A stretch of DNA of 64,000 nucleotides from Gentiana macrophylla (lineage: Eukaryota > Streptophyta > Magnoliopsida > Gentianales > Gentianaceae): positions 372,001 to 436,000 of the forward strand of contig JAOBSW010000533.1 in assembly GCA_026214975.1 (NCBI GenBank). The letters run 5' to 3'. A program made the position numbers and the translations under genes. Each line of letters begins with the position of its first letter. Within the stretch, counting starts at the first letter, position 1. Of the stretch, positions 43,872 to 55,925 are shown one piece after another. The notes beneath the pieces are model-generated. The model had not been told where the DNA came from. It made no database searches and worked only from the letters and a program-made list of their open reading frames with translations.

Positions 43872-45022
43872 GCTGGTGATCTATATTTATACGTATAAAA
43901 TATTAGATCTAGGAGTGGAAAATATGTAGTTTTTATGTCCCATTTTTTTAATAGGGGCCGACGCATTTTTTATTATTATTTTATGTTGCGATTGTTGTGG
44001 TTTGAAGAGATGGATTGGGGTTGGTACTGTTTACTCGTTAGATCTATTGTAAGCTCTCTCGATTTAGATCGTTTGAGCATAGGATTAATGTAAAAATTGT
44101 TGTTTTTATTTCTTTAATTTTTCGGTTATTTTTTATTTTTTTTATAATTTCGGAAAAACAATGAAAAACGATGATGAACACGGGATGAAGACGGAACTCG
44201 AGGTATGAATAGGAGTCGGGGCGGAAAATTTTTTGTTATTTTTTTTGGAACAACACGGCTAGGGTTTGATTTTTTTATCAAACCCTAATTTTTTTAAAAT
44301 CGGTATTTTAAAAAAAATCAAAAAAAAAATATTTATTTATTTTATTTTATAAAATAAAGGCCCCTTCTCCTTTCGGGTTCGCGGTTCGTGGTTCAAGGTT
44401 CGAAGATCGAAGACATGAAGACAACAATATTGTAATTTATTTTTTATTTTTTTATGATAGATAAGATACGGGGGTACCAACGATCTATCTCGGTGTTTAA
44501 ATTTTCCGCAATTTATTTTTTATGTGTTTTATCATAAAATAGATATAAAATCGGAATTGCCATGACATGCATCATATCATAAATCCACTCCATGCATACA
44601 TGTAGAATTTTAATTTTGGTAATTAAAATAGGCATGTATACAAACTCGCGTAACTAGTTGAAATTTGATTAATACGTGGTAATTAATTAATTTAGTAACT
44701 AATTAAAGATCCGAGGACGCGTTATGAAATCGTTAAGCCTTTTCGGTGTGTGTTCTCGGTGAACCGTCTTAAAAGCCCAAATGAGATCACGTTTTCAATT
44801 CGTAGTGTCTACGAGATTGAATGATGGTAAAAGAACAATAAATCTTGGATAAAAACTGTTCGCCTATAGGTTGGGTGGTCAACTGAGCTCGGCTCGACCG
44901 ACTTAACCCTCCTAGTGTGATGTATGCACGGGGGTCCGGCAAGACTAAGCTACACTGGAGAGCGGATGGGTGATTATTTCTTATCTCAATGGGGCTATTT
45001 TGACCCGATTTCGTCCGACTGT
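43872..45022 (+). other. Copia-2 leader region, no gene recognised
   Basis: AT-rich with long T and A runs near 44110-44350. No gag could be identified. ACTGT at 45018-45022 is the LARD target duplication. Confidence 0.5.
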
Positions 45023-46855
45023 TGTTAAGGGTCAATTTGTAGTGTTTTATAAGGATATATTTCACCTCAATTTCCCCCATATACGTATGATTTTCATAGA
45101 ATTCGAGCGTTATAGTTAAATATTGAGTAAATGAGGCTTTTCATAGGTAATTTGCAAAACGTATCAATTTATACGATTATTTGATTGTTTTATATGGTTT
45201 TGGATATTGTTACGTTTTTGTGGTGTTTGGATGCAATGTAGATACATGTTTTTGACTTGGAAGAGGATAAAGATGGAGATAAAGCTTGGAATGAAGCTTT
45301 CAAGCAGCCGAACTTCCGATGCAGTTCTTGATATGATATACATTGATTTGACTCTCGACCTCAAGAGAAGAGTTATAGGGCTTGAAGAGAGGAATCTACA
45401 GGATCTTGAATCACTTCATTCCGACTTACGAGGCCCGAGATATGAGCGTTACAAGTTTGGATAATGATGCTGTGGTATTGGAAAATCCCGAAATATACTC
45501 GGGATACGACGGGCTAATCAAAAAGGCGTTTTCTGAATAAGAGTCCTTAATGAAAGTTGTAGAGTTTTCCGAGAGCTTAATTATGACATTCGGATCATAA
45601 TTTTTGGAGGTCTACAACTCAAGATATGAATTTTAGAAGTTTTATTGCAATCAAAGGAATTTGGTCTAGAAGTGAACGAAAGCGTCCGCATTCATCAAAT
45701 CAAGGCGTCCATGATGGCAAATTCAAGATAGAGACTTCAGATCGCCTTGAACGAAGCGCCCCGATTTGCAGCGAGTGTTCAGCCATTACCGACTTAAGCA
45801 CCGATTAATTATCTATTTTAATAACCGCATGCAATATCTTAATTAAAAAAATATGTTCCAGCCGACATAAAGAAGTTGCCCTAGCCGACTCAGTTACTCC
45901 TATTTATACAGCAGCTTCCAATCCCATAATTCACACAATAATTAAATATATTCCTGCGGCAATACACAGCACAACAGCAGCGTTCTTGGCTTCCAAGGCC
46001 GGTCACCCGAGCCTTGTGCTCGAGTGAACCGAGGTTAGATTAGGAGTAGATTATGTAGCTTTTCTTTTCGTTTCCATGGAGTTCAACCATTGTATCAAGA
46101 CTATGTGAGTTTGATTTCTTTCAATTAATTTAATTCCAGTTTTTCTTCATGACGTTTGATTTAGTTTGTATTTTTCTATGCGTTCTTCGATGCCATGAGA
46201 ATAGATTGGAAAATTAGTTCTCTATTGATGTTTATAATACGGAAGTTGCATAAACGTTAGATCACCATAGAAAGATAGGATTTTTAATCGTTAATGATGA
46301 CAAGTTAATCGATTAATTATCTAGGTTGCTAGATTCTAAAATACGAGAGTTAACCTGAATCTACACCGAGTGTTGTATGGAAATCAGTTTCAACTTACGA
46401 GAGAGTAGAGATTGATAAATTGGATTTACTAAGGAATTAGGAATCCGTAGTTTGAGAATAAATTCACTAAGGAATTAGGGGTTTATGTCTCGTGAAAAGG
46501 TGAAACCACAAATCGAATTAGAATCATGAGAATAACTAGGATTGAGATCACATAGGTTTGTATATTGGTTGTTTCCATGTCTTTAGTTTAGATTGTTTTT
46601 ATGTTTCTTAGGTTAGATTTATTTTGATTGTTCTTTATGTTTTTATGTTTTTTATGTTTTTGCTTTTCGTTTTTAGAGTAGCAATTGGTAGGATTAATAA
46701 GATTAGATTGAACATACCTTTTCCCTGTGGATCGACCCCTTACTCATTACGCTTTACTAGCAACAACCCGATGTTTTGGTCGGTTAGGAGTTAGTTTTGC
46801 ATATAGGTTAGGGTTATAAATTTTCTTTTGTTATTGATGCAAAATCTCCGCAACA
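45023..46855 (+). repeat. LARD 5' LTR (1,833 bp)
   Basis: Pair of 49613-51437. TATA-like TATTTATA at 45901-45908. An 85-codon open frame (45207-45464) is present in both LTRs but has no known match and no other gene signal. Confidence 0.92.
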
Positions 46856-46859
46856 AAAG

Positions 46860-46877
46860 TGGCGCCGTTGCCGGGGA
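46860..46877 (+). promoter_or_regulatory. LARD primer-binding site
   Basis: TGGCGCCGTTGCCGGGGA, four bases after the LTR; typical of Athila/Tat-type elements. Confidence 0.9.
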
Positions 46878-47210
46878 ATAGGTGTCATGTTGAATCTAGT
46901 TTTGTTAGTTCTCGATTTTGTTACGTTTTATTTTTGTTTTTAATAAAAGTAGCGTATACCAAGTTGAGAGTTTTTATTTTGCCGTGTTTCGATGACCGTT
47001 AGGTTAAGAATGTGCAAAAGTTTTTACTCAACTTGTTTTACGTGAAGTTTATATGTTTATGTGTTACCTAGTCTAACCCCTCGTGCTTAATTTGATAAGG
47101 TCGCTTTGTCTTTGTGATCTCGTGTTCTTTGTGTTGTGTCATAAGTATTTAGGGTTTTGCTGTGTTTTTCCGCGCCTCTGTGCATTCTTGTTGTATGGAC
47201 GGCGTCGCTC
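46878..47210 (+). other. LARD leader, no gene seen
   Basis: T-rich leader after the PBS. Open frames starting here run into the quasi-palindrome array and are not convincing. Confidence 0.5.
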
Positions 47211-47430
47211 GCTCATTGGACGCCCGCCCGCTTCTTCATCTGCAGTGAACGAGCGTTGGAAGTATTGGGACGCTCGTCCGTTCAAATATTTTCAATCGCA
47301 TTACGATTTAGAGGACCGCAGGCAGCGTCTATACTTTACGAACGCCCGTCCGGTCGGTTTTCAAAGCGCACGGCGCCGCCTGGCAAGGTGGAACGCCCGC
47401 CCGATTCAACGCTAAGTGAACGTTCGTCCG
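47211..47430. repeat. GRACGCYCGTCC quasi-palindrome array in LARD
   Basis: About seven copies, such as GGACGCCCGCCC, GGACGCTCGTCC, GAACGCCCGTCC and GAACGTTCGTCC. Open frames of 110 and 108 codons across it are products of its GC-rich composition. Confidence 0.8.
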
Positions 47431-47618
47431 GGTTCGATCCAGGTTCTAAATTTCTTGATTTTATTTTCAATGCTTTTATTTGATGTGGATTTTTCATTCG
47501 AGCTTCGTGGCTAATTGATTTTTACATAGATGCCCGAACTTATATGTTTTTACCTTTCCATCTATGAATCCATGTTAGATAATTGATCAATTCCTTATAT
47601 ATGATTCATCTAGGCATG

Positions 47619-48168
47619 TTATAGTAGGATCGCCGGTTTTCGTAAGCTATAATCTGTTCTTATGGTTAATTAGTAGCTAATGTCGGTTCCCGTATGCTAC
47701 ATACCGCTCCGATGAATCTTTTAAGCTTTTAAGACTTACGTGCTTCCTTTGTTTTTATAGTTCATATGGGTAGCTATCGCCGGTTTTCCGTATGCTACGC
47801 CCTTTCTCCATATGAGTTATACTATTTAGATAGATATTCGTTGGTTTCCATAAGTCTATCACTTTCGATAAGTCTTAAGTGGCGTCGGCACTAGTGATAA
47901 AGACATCGTTTATCGTAACCTGTCATTATGTGGTAGACGTTTATATATATGTCGTGTTGCATATAGTGGGCTAGTTTTCTTTCTTTTATTTTATTTTCTT
48001 TTTGCATATCATTTAAATGCATTTCATTTAGTTGCATTACATATAGTTGCATTGTTTTTCTATTTTTCCTTTTATTTTTCTTAAGTGTGGTCATTGTCGG
48101 TTTTCGTAATACCACCTAGTTTATTTTTCTTTTTGAGTGTAGTTAACTGTCGGTTTCCGTAATACTAC
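47619..48168 (+). repeat. Six short inverted repeats with a common loop (possible RNA hairpins)
   Basis: Units are at 47619-47652, 47673-47700, 47770-47798, 47829-47860, 48087-48115 and 48139-48168. Arms are TTATAG/CTATAA, GTAGC/GCTAC, GTAGC/GCTAC, GATAG/CTATC, GTGGT/ACCAC and GTAGT/ACTAC. Loops of 18-22 bases share GYCGGTTTYCGTA (unit 4 is the most diverged). Arms change between units but remain complementary. Function unknown; packaging, dimerisation or translation signals in the element RNA are possible. Confidence 0.7.
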
Positions 48169-49598
48169 CTCGTTTTTATTTTATTTTTAGGATTTTTCAC
48201 GTAGATTGCATTGTAATGAATTTTCATATAGTTGCACCTAGCCTACTATTTTGTAATATTTCATGTATATGTTCCATCTTTATTTGAGCTTAATCTGAAA
48301 ATTCTTTGACTTCTCTTCCTTGTGCTTTATATATTATATTCCCCCTTGTCCCCGAGATACTTCCGTGTTTTTCAAGTGTGCAGGATATTAGCGTTTGTGA
48401 GCTGTAGATGAATTCAGTTTTCCGGTGGATGGTCCACAGTCTACTGCTTTCTTCAGGCATTTCTGGATCTGGAGTATGCCCACTTCCAGAATTGCCACAT
48501 TCGAACGACAATCAGCTAAGTTTTCTTTTTCTTTTTATTTCTGTACAACTTGAGGGCAAGTTGCAGTTTAAGTGTGGGGGAGGGGATGGTTTATGTGTAT
48601 CTACAGTCATTTGCTTAATCTGTTATATTTCTATGAAAAAGTGCTAAATTTTTCAAAATTTTTGTTTTTGTCTTGAGTAACATTTCACTGACATGCTAGT
48701 TTTATAATCTGGCACCTTTAGTTGTTATCAGTAGTCATATCATGTTCTAAGAATAGGTTTGGTAGATCGATACTCACTTGAACTTCATTTCACGAACCTA
48801 TTAGATGAAGAGCCAAATATAGAATAGTTTCCGGTTAGTTAAAGGAAAGTCAATTCTTGATCTGAGATAACACTTATTTAGCATTAATGAAAGTTAAGAA
48901 CTTGTGCTATACTCACGATTAGAATCTCGATTACCTTAGTGTTCTTGAGAACTTTGAGAGTCTTGAATGTGTTAGAAATATATTTGACCGAGAGTTTCCA
49001 AAGAGTTTGAAAAATATAAAAATATATATATCTATAAATAATAAATGAATAGAATTTCTTTATGGGAATTTTGTTTGTAACTATCACCTCGAGTCCATTT
49101 GGATACTTTGCCCCAATTGGGAGTGTGGTTTACCTTGGATGATAAGGGATTGAGTGATCTCTGGGGTGACTCGCCTCTAATGTAGGGAGTGTGTTATACT
49201 TTTGAGACGCGACGATAGGAAATATAAAATATACGTTTTTGGAATTCTAAGTCAAGTTGATCTAAACCCAGTAGAGACCGAAAGGTATTTTCTTGGTACT
49301 AAGTAAAGGAATTTAGTTGTGAGTTAGTTACTATGTTCTTGGTAATTAGTTTTTGTTAGGTAAGTCTTGTAGATAGAATGAAGTTTTCGTTTAGTTGACC
49401 GGATAAGCTGTTAGTGCTTGATGTATTATATCAAGAGAGGATCGGTGGAAGTTTAGTAGGTTACGCACACACATCACCGAGTGAGGTCGATTTCTTTGAA
49501 TACTAGCTTGTCATGATTTTGACTATATCTCGTGTCGAGGTTATGTGGATTCTTGATAGTATGTTCTTGTTTTGTTTTGCTCGGGACGAGCAAAAGAT
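48169..49598 (+). other. LARD 3' interior, no gene seen
   Basis: No coding frame is supported. It contains an internal copy of the PPT word AAGTGTGGGGGAG at 48570-48582, about 1 kb before the terminal one, and GCTCGGGACGAGC near 49580, a palindrome-like word often seen before the PPT in related elements. Confidence 0.5.
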
Positions 49599-49611
49599 AA
49601 GTGTGGGGGAG
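49599..49611 (+). promoter_or_regulatory. LARD polypurine tract
   Basis: AAGTGTGGGGGAG, one base before the 3' LTR. Confidence 0.85.
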
Positions 49612-49612
49612 T

Positions 49613-51437
49613 TGTTAAGGGTCAATTTGTAGTGTTTTATAAGGATATATTTCACCTCAATTTCCCCCATATCATTATGATTTTCATAGAATTCGAGCGT
49701 TATAGTTAAATATTGAGTAAATGAGGCTTTTCATAGGTAATTTGCAAAAGCGTATCAATTTATACGATTATTTGATTGTTTTATATGGTTTTGGATATTG
49801 TTACGTTTTTGTGGTGTTTGGATGCAATGTAGATACATGTTTTTGACTTGGAAGAGGATAAAGATGGAGATAAAGCTTGGAATGAAGCTTTCAAGCAGCC
49901 GAACTTCCGATGCAGTTCTTGATATGATATACATTGATTTGACTCTCGACCTCAAGAGAAGAGTTGTAGGGCTTGAAGAGAGGATTCTACAGGATCTTGA
50001 ATCACTTCATTCCAACTTACGAGGCCCGAGATATGAGCGTTACAAGTTTGGATAATGATGCTGTGGTATTGGAAAATCCCGAAATATACTCGGGATACGA
50101 CGGGCTAATCAAAAAGGCGTTTTCTGAAGAAGAGTCTGAATGAAAGTTGTAGAGTTTTCCGAGAGCTTAATTATGACATTCGGATCATAATTTTGGAGGT
50201 CTACAACTCAAGATATGAATTTTAGAAGTTTTATTGCAATCAAAGGAATTTGGTCCAGAGTGAACGAAGGCGTCCGCATTCATCAAGCGGTGTCCATGAT
50301 GGAAAATTGAGATGAGAGACTTCAGACGCCCTTGAACGCAGCGGCCCTGATTTGCAGCCGAGTGTTCAGCCATTACCGACTTAAGCACCGATTAATTATC
50401 TATTTTAATAACCGCATGCAATATCTTAATTAAAAAAATATTTCGGCCGACATAAAGAAGTTGCCCTAGCCGACTCGATTACTCCTATTTATACAAAGAC
50501 TTCCAATCCCATAATTCACACAATAATTAAATATATTCTGCTGGCAATACACAACAGTTGAAAGCAGGCGTTCTTGGTTTAAGGCGGTCACCCGAGCCTT
50601 GTGCTCGAGTGAACCGAGGTTAGATTAGGAGTAGATTATGTAGCTTTTCTTTTCGTTTCCATGGAGTTCAACCATTGTATCAAGACTATGTGAGTTTGAT
50701 TTCTTTCAATTAATTTAATTCCAGTTTTTCTTCATGACGTTTGATTTAGTTTGTATTTTTCTATGCGTTCTTCGATGCCATGAGAATAGATTGGAAAATT
50801 AGTTCTCTATTGATGTTTATAATACGGAAGTTGCATAAACGTTAGATCACCATAGAAAGATAGGATTTTTAATCGTTAATGATGACAAGTTAATCGATTA
50901 ATTATCTAGGTTGCTAGATTCTAAAATACGAGTTAACTGAATCTACACCGAGTGTTGTATGGAAATCAGTTTCAACTTACGAGAGAGTAGAGATTGATAA
51001 ATTGGATTTACTAAGGAATTAGGAATCCGTAGTTTGAGAATAAATTCACTAAGGAATTAGGGGTTTATGTCTCGTGAAAAGGTGAAACCACAAATCGAAT
51101 TAGAATCATGAGATTAACTAGGATTGAGATCACATAGGTTTGTATATTGGTTGTTTCCATGTCTTTAGTTTAGATTGTTTTTATGTTTCTTAGGTTAGAT
51201 TTATTTTGATTGTTCTTTATGTTTTTATGTTTTTTATGTTTTTGCTTTTCGTTTTTAGAGTAGCAATTGGTAGGATTAATAAGATTAGATTGAACATACC
51301 TTTTCCCTGTGGATCGACCCCTTACTCATTACGCTTTACTAGCAACAACCCGATGTTTTGGTCGGTTAGGAGTTAGTTTTGCATATAGGTTAGGGTTATA
51401 AATTTTCTTTTGTTATTGATGCAAAATCTCTGCAACA
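49613..51437 (+). repeat. LARD 3' LTR (1,825 bp)
   Basis: Almost identical to 45023-46855 except a disturbed patch at about 50250-50590. Followed by ACTGT. Confidence 0.92.
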
Positions 51438-51442
51438 ACTGT

Positions 51443-52359
51443 CACATATGTTCCAACGAATAGGACGGGTAGGCTTGCCCACGTTACCGACACCATTTGG
51501 AATCCTTGATTTGATGTGCTTTTATGTTAACATCAAAAAGACGTGGTTAGTTAACCCACCACCACTTCCAAAATATTGAGTGGGAGTGGGGGAGGCGACA
51601 ACCAACCCCACGGCCTCTAATATAGATACAAGTAAGTGAGAGAAGGGTGACGCCTCACAGCGCTTTGATTTCATCCCCCTAGGGATGGTGTTCACCCCTA
51701 TCAACATTCATGGCTTGGTCTCCGAAAGGATAGGATTTCCGGTACTCGTCGGGTCACTTTGACCTATCCTACGACGGCACACTCGGGCGCACCTAAGAGA
51801 TCCGATATAGTAGGTCACACTCATCAAGGATATTCTTGATAATATCTAGGCTAAAAAAGGAAGGGAGTCAATGAATAAAGGGATGTTGGATTCTCGTGGG
51901 ACGTTCGATTCTCACAAGTTATTCATTGATGAGATTGTCTCGATTTAACCGTCATCTCTTTGACCTACCCTACGGCGGCACTGAGATACGAGGTTAAAAC
52001 CTTGGAATGGTAGAGTAGACTTAATTTTAGTTTACAATTCCTAAAATAAACTTATATAGTAGTGTTAAACATGAATTAATATATGTCATTTTTATTTACA
52101 GCATTATATCCCTTACTAAATTGCTTAAAAATTAATAATTGACTAGTATTGACTTCGTTAAAAAGTGGAAAGTAACTAGGACGTTGAACTAGTTAATCGA
52201 TAATGCAATTATTTTTCGGAAGAGATATTTCCTCTTAAGCCTTTTAAAACTAGAGTGACATATAGGTATGTCACTAGCATCACTCGTGTTAAAACGAGAT
52301 ACAATCTTAGTTTGATGAAAGATAATTTCGAACTTTAAAATTCTTCTAGTGAATTTTGA
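51443..52359 (+). other. Copia-2 interior after the LARD, decayed
   Basis: No intact frame. The phrase GACCTATCCTACGACGGCAC at about 51761 and a near-copy at about 51962 recur near 55736. Confidence 0.5.
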
Positions 52360-52775
52360 GTGTGTAGTGATTACACAAGTAATTTTCTAATTGAAAAATC
52401 GGAAAATCATGAAGTGTTACTAGTTGAATGATATTTGGAATCGATGAACTAGTGAGAGCTTTATGATTTGTTGTTTTTTCTAGAACATTAGAAAAGTGTA
52501 ACTAAGTACACACGTAATCATTCTAATTGAAAATTCGGAAAGTCATGAACTGTTACTAGTTAGACGATATTTGGAATCGAGGAACTAGTGGAGTTTTATG
52601 ATTTGTATTTTTCTGGAAACATTAGAACTGTGTAAGTGTTTACACGAGAGATTTTCAAATTGAAAAAATTGGAAAATCATAAAATGAAGCATTGCTCGTT
52701 AGACGGAATTTGGAACCGATAAACCAGTGGGAGCTTTAATGTTATGAGTTGTTATTTTTCTGGTATATTAGAAAA
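52360..52775 (+). repeat. Tandem repeat, three units of about 130-140 bp
   Basis: Three diverged units each contain GTGTA...TACAC, a TTGAAAAATCGGAAAATCAT-like string, GATATTTGGAATCGA-like and AACTAGTG-GAG-TTTATG strings, then TTCT-GAA-CATTAGAAA. Units begin at about 52362, 52496 and 52629. Confidence 0.8.
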
Positions 52776-55300
52776 TCCGAGAAGTCCTAACAAGTAACAA
52801 TCGAAATAGACATCCCACGGTTCAAGAGTAGTGTCTACTCACACGAACTGCTAGTTCAAAACTGTTTCCATTTACGGAAAGTCAAGAATGGGAGAGTATG
52901 TCTAACAGTGTTGGTCATCTAATTAAAACTGAGTTGATTTTAAGGCTAAACCAAAAATTAATCATAGGATAAGGACAGTGATTTTGGATCACCAACCTAT
53001 TAATCCTTTGCGATTTTTTTGAGCTAAGTTCTTTGGAAGAACAAGGTAGCAATGCATTTAACGATTAATAGAGCAGACAACGGGCAGTAATTTTAGCAAA
53101 AATAGTGGGAGTGATATGAGGACATGAATCTCGGATTCAATCCTTGGATATCGCAGAAGATTTATTTTTCTGTTTTTAAAATTCGTTTGAACGAATGGAT
53201 TCACCTTCTATTCGATAATTTGTTTGTCTTATAGAAAGTGAATATACCATTTGTAGTACGAATCCAAGACTCGGACTTTTGTTTGATAAAGTCAAAAACC
53301 ACTAAGAACTGCTGAAATATGTATACATAACACATCTCAAGAACTATTAAAAGCAATTGGTTTCTATATTTAGATAAACGCTTCTTCATATTCCATAGTT
53401 AGTGCATAGTCCCTAAAAGACAAGACCTGAAGACTGGCTCAGGGTGATTCCTTTCTCCTAGTCTGGTTATATTGTCTCAAAGGTTCAATGACTAAGCTTT
53501 CTTTCAATCGGGAAAGGAAAATGGTTATAAAGAAGTAACACCGCTTGTTCATGATGACCTTCGGAGTCTTATACAAGCTAGTGGGAGCTTATGAGTTGAC
53601 TTCAAGTCTGACAACTACTCAAACACTCTGGTAAGTCTATCCAAAATATTCTGAGGTGTCTCTAATTTTGTCGGAGATGGAGTATTCTATACTCAGAAAT
53701 GGGTCATCACATAGTCCTAGGGACTGATGCTCGGCATGCCTCATAGTGAAATGCTTTCACTAAGGGAGAAACTGTTGAATTGCTTTACATAGTTGTAGAC
53801 ATGCTACAATACACTGCTTAACTCAATAAAGATATTAGAAGGGAAATTTCGGTTTACATTGAAGTGTAAGACCGAGAAGTCTACCTAGAATATGCTTTGG
53901 AATTTACGGATAAGGTGTGGATTCGGGTCACCCCACTTCCGTAAATATAAGCATTTATCACACGGTGCTTGGAGGTAAGACTGGGAATTTTGCGCATACG
54001 TTCGGTCAATGACCATTCGTGATATATCTTTTAACCTATTGTGTATAAATGTTAGATATAGGATTCTTGAAATCGGGAAGGGACAGTTATACTGTTGCAT
54101 CCTTTCTGATAGAGTCCATGAACAGAAAAACCTTGAACCATGAAGTACGTTTACTCAAGGTAGTTACTAACTGATTAAAATCAGACCACATCCAACATCG
54201 GTTGTTGGTGATAACACTAAAACACTACTAAACTAGATCAGAATTTCGATCCACCCAGTAAGTATTGGGAGTATGGTTTATCCATTACCCATTACGGGTT
54301 CTGCGGACTTTGTAGTCTGAGGATCGTTTGATGACCCATGCCTCTTTTGTGAACAGTATAGGATTCTGATAATAGAGGTTGGTTCAATAGCAATAACCCT
54401 GTGAATGGAGTTCGGTACTCCGATTACCTGTTTCATACTCTTACAGAACCACCTGAGCGTCGGGGCCGGTGGGGAGTAATTGGATCTACACGGAAAAGAG
54501 TAGAATGAATAGGAATGTTTATCTTTCAGAGCAAAGCTTGAGTAGTCTAGGGGTAATTCCCTAAGAAGTAGAGAGTTAATTAGACCTTGGACTCTCTTAC
54601 CACTTAGTATTGCATGATTTCGTTCAAAATCAGAAAATAGGGGTGATTCCCTGAGACTTTTTTTGCCAAACAAACGGAGACTGGATTCATTCGAAACAGA
54701 AGGGTATTGCCTTATGAACTTATGACGAGGATATTCGCCAAGGCTTATGTCCTTTGTGGAAAAAAAAGCAAACCTCTCGGTCCTTTGGAAGTCATATATT
54801 TCTACAATATGTGGATTTGACCGAATATTGATAAGTCTTTTGTAGACTGGATATCAATTTGATCTGATGAGTGAATATATACATATATTAGTGTTTGTGG
54901 AGGATAACACCGACAGATTGGAATCAACATGGGTGTGTTATCTCAAGTCAAACCGACAATGCCACAATTCTCGCAATGTAGATTTGGACAACATCCTAAA
55001 GTGTCGACTCGGTCGAATTCATTAGGATCGATCCTTTGGTTTCCCATCCATCTTATTGGTTAAGATGATGCATCTGTGTATGCAACATTCAACGAGGAAG
55101 TTCTACCTATGCCTCGGGAATGACTCTCAAATCTTCGGATCAAGAAAAATGGGATAGATTCTCTTTCTAGTAAGAGATGGTCAGGTTATTGAAGGTCAAC
55201 TTTGATCGAATCTTAGATTTGGCGGTTAACAAAGCATGTTTAGTATGTCCTTTAGTATTTTGAGAGAACGAGGAATAATATGCGGACATATTCATGTGTG
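52776..55300 (+). other. Copia-2 interior, decayed coding sequence
   Basis: Short open frames on both strands; none carries a recognisable domain. Its place between PBS and RNase H suggests ruined gag-protease-integrase-RT. Open frames on the - strand (for example 54278-54673) are not supported. Confidence 0.4.
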
Positions 55301-55842
55301 AACTTGGATATGTGTGATACACTGATTTTGATTTTAAGTCAGATTGAGGATGATCGTTAAGTCGATCTTGGTCTCAGTGTTTACTCTAGTGTTGAAGCTA
55401 TTGCCTGGAGGAATCCAGCAACGCCAACTCGACTTTAACTAGTTGGGTGATTAGCGGCTTTTGTAGTAGCTAGAGAGGCGATATAGCTTAAGGATTTCCT
55501 TTTCATATCTGGGAGTGATTCTAGATTTAGAAGCCGATACCACATCATTGTGCAAACGATGAAGGGGTAGCTTATAGGGTTTTTCGAAATCACTAGAGGT
55601 CAAAAGCATATTGGGAAAGTACCACATGACTAGATGGATCAGTAACGTTTCGATTCTAAGGATCGTCTCGAGCCGACAACCTGACTAATCATTAAGACCC
55701 ATGATATTTAGATGTAGGTACTTCCCGAGTCACTGACCTATCCTACGACGGCACACTCGGAGTGTACTTTGTCATCTAAAATGGTTATGATATGCTTAAT
55801 GGGTACTAGAATACGGGATGGATCTCCATTACTTTAGAGCAA
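55301..55842 (+). pseudogene. Copia-2 RNase H remnant
   Basis: TDFDFKSD-like and DDR strings near 55325, followed by ISVYSSVEAIAWRNPA-like translation, parallel the Copia-1 RNase H fragment (40.6-41.1 kb) in base order, including CTGGAG-AATCCAGCA. Many stops. Confidence 0.6.
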
Positions 55843-55925
55843 GTGGGAGATGTAGTTTGCTGTAGTTTAAATAATAGGGTGTGCTCTAAATCAATTAATC
55901 ACATGCTTTCGTGCAAGTGGGAGAT
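55843..55925 (+). repeat. Doubled polypurine tract of Copia-2
   Basis: GCAAGTGGGAGAT at about 55840 and again at about 55913, the second directly before the 3' LTR. Confidence 0.8.

Larger units (their letters stand above)
45023..51437 (+). mobile_element. Non-autonomous LTR retrotransposon (LARD), 6,415 bp
   Basis: LTRs 45023-46855 (1,833 bp) and 49613-51437 (1,825 bp) start TGTTAAGGGTC and end GCAACA, flanked by ACTGT (45018-45022, 51438-51442). The PBS TGGCGCCGTTGCCGGGGA and the PPT AAGTGTGGGGGAG are those of Athila/Tat-type gypsy elements. The 2.76-kb interior has no gag or pol frame but holds ordered hairpins and quasi-palindromes. It would depend on proteins from an autonomous relative. 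Confidence 0.92.

Noticed and set aside
45207..45464. 85-codon open frame present in both LARD LTRs (also 49798-50055)
   Set aside because: It repeats because the LTR repeats. No known domain, no start context or coding bias argues for a gene, and the frames end without a structured product.
47083..47483. 110- and 108-codon frames in the LARD interior
   Set aside because: They run through the GC-rich quasi-palindrome array, overlap each other in two frames and have no domain.
47619..48168. CRISPR-like array
   Set aside because: Plant nuclear context; units are unevenly spaced and differ in the arms, and the spacers are not of constant length.
52360..52775. Satellite or centromere repeat
   Set aside because: Only three diverged units inside a retrotransposon; too few for a satellite array.
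54278..54673. 131-codon frame on the - strand of Copia-2
   Set aside because: Opposite strand to the element, no recognisable motif, lies in decayed coding sequence.
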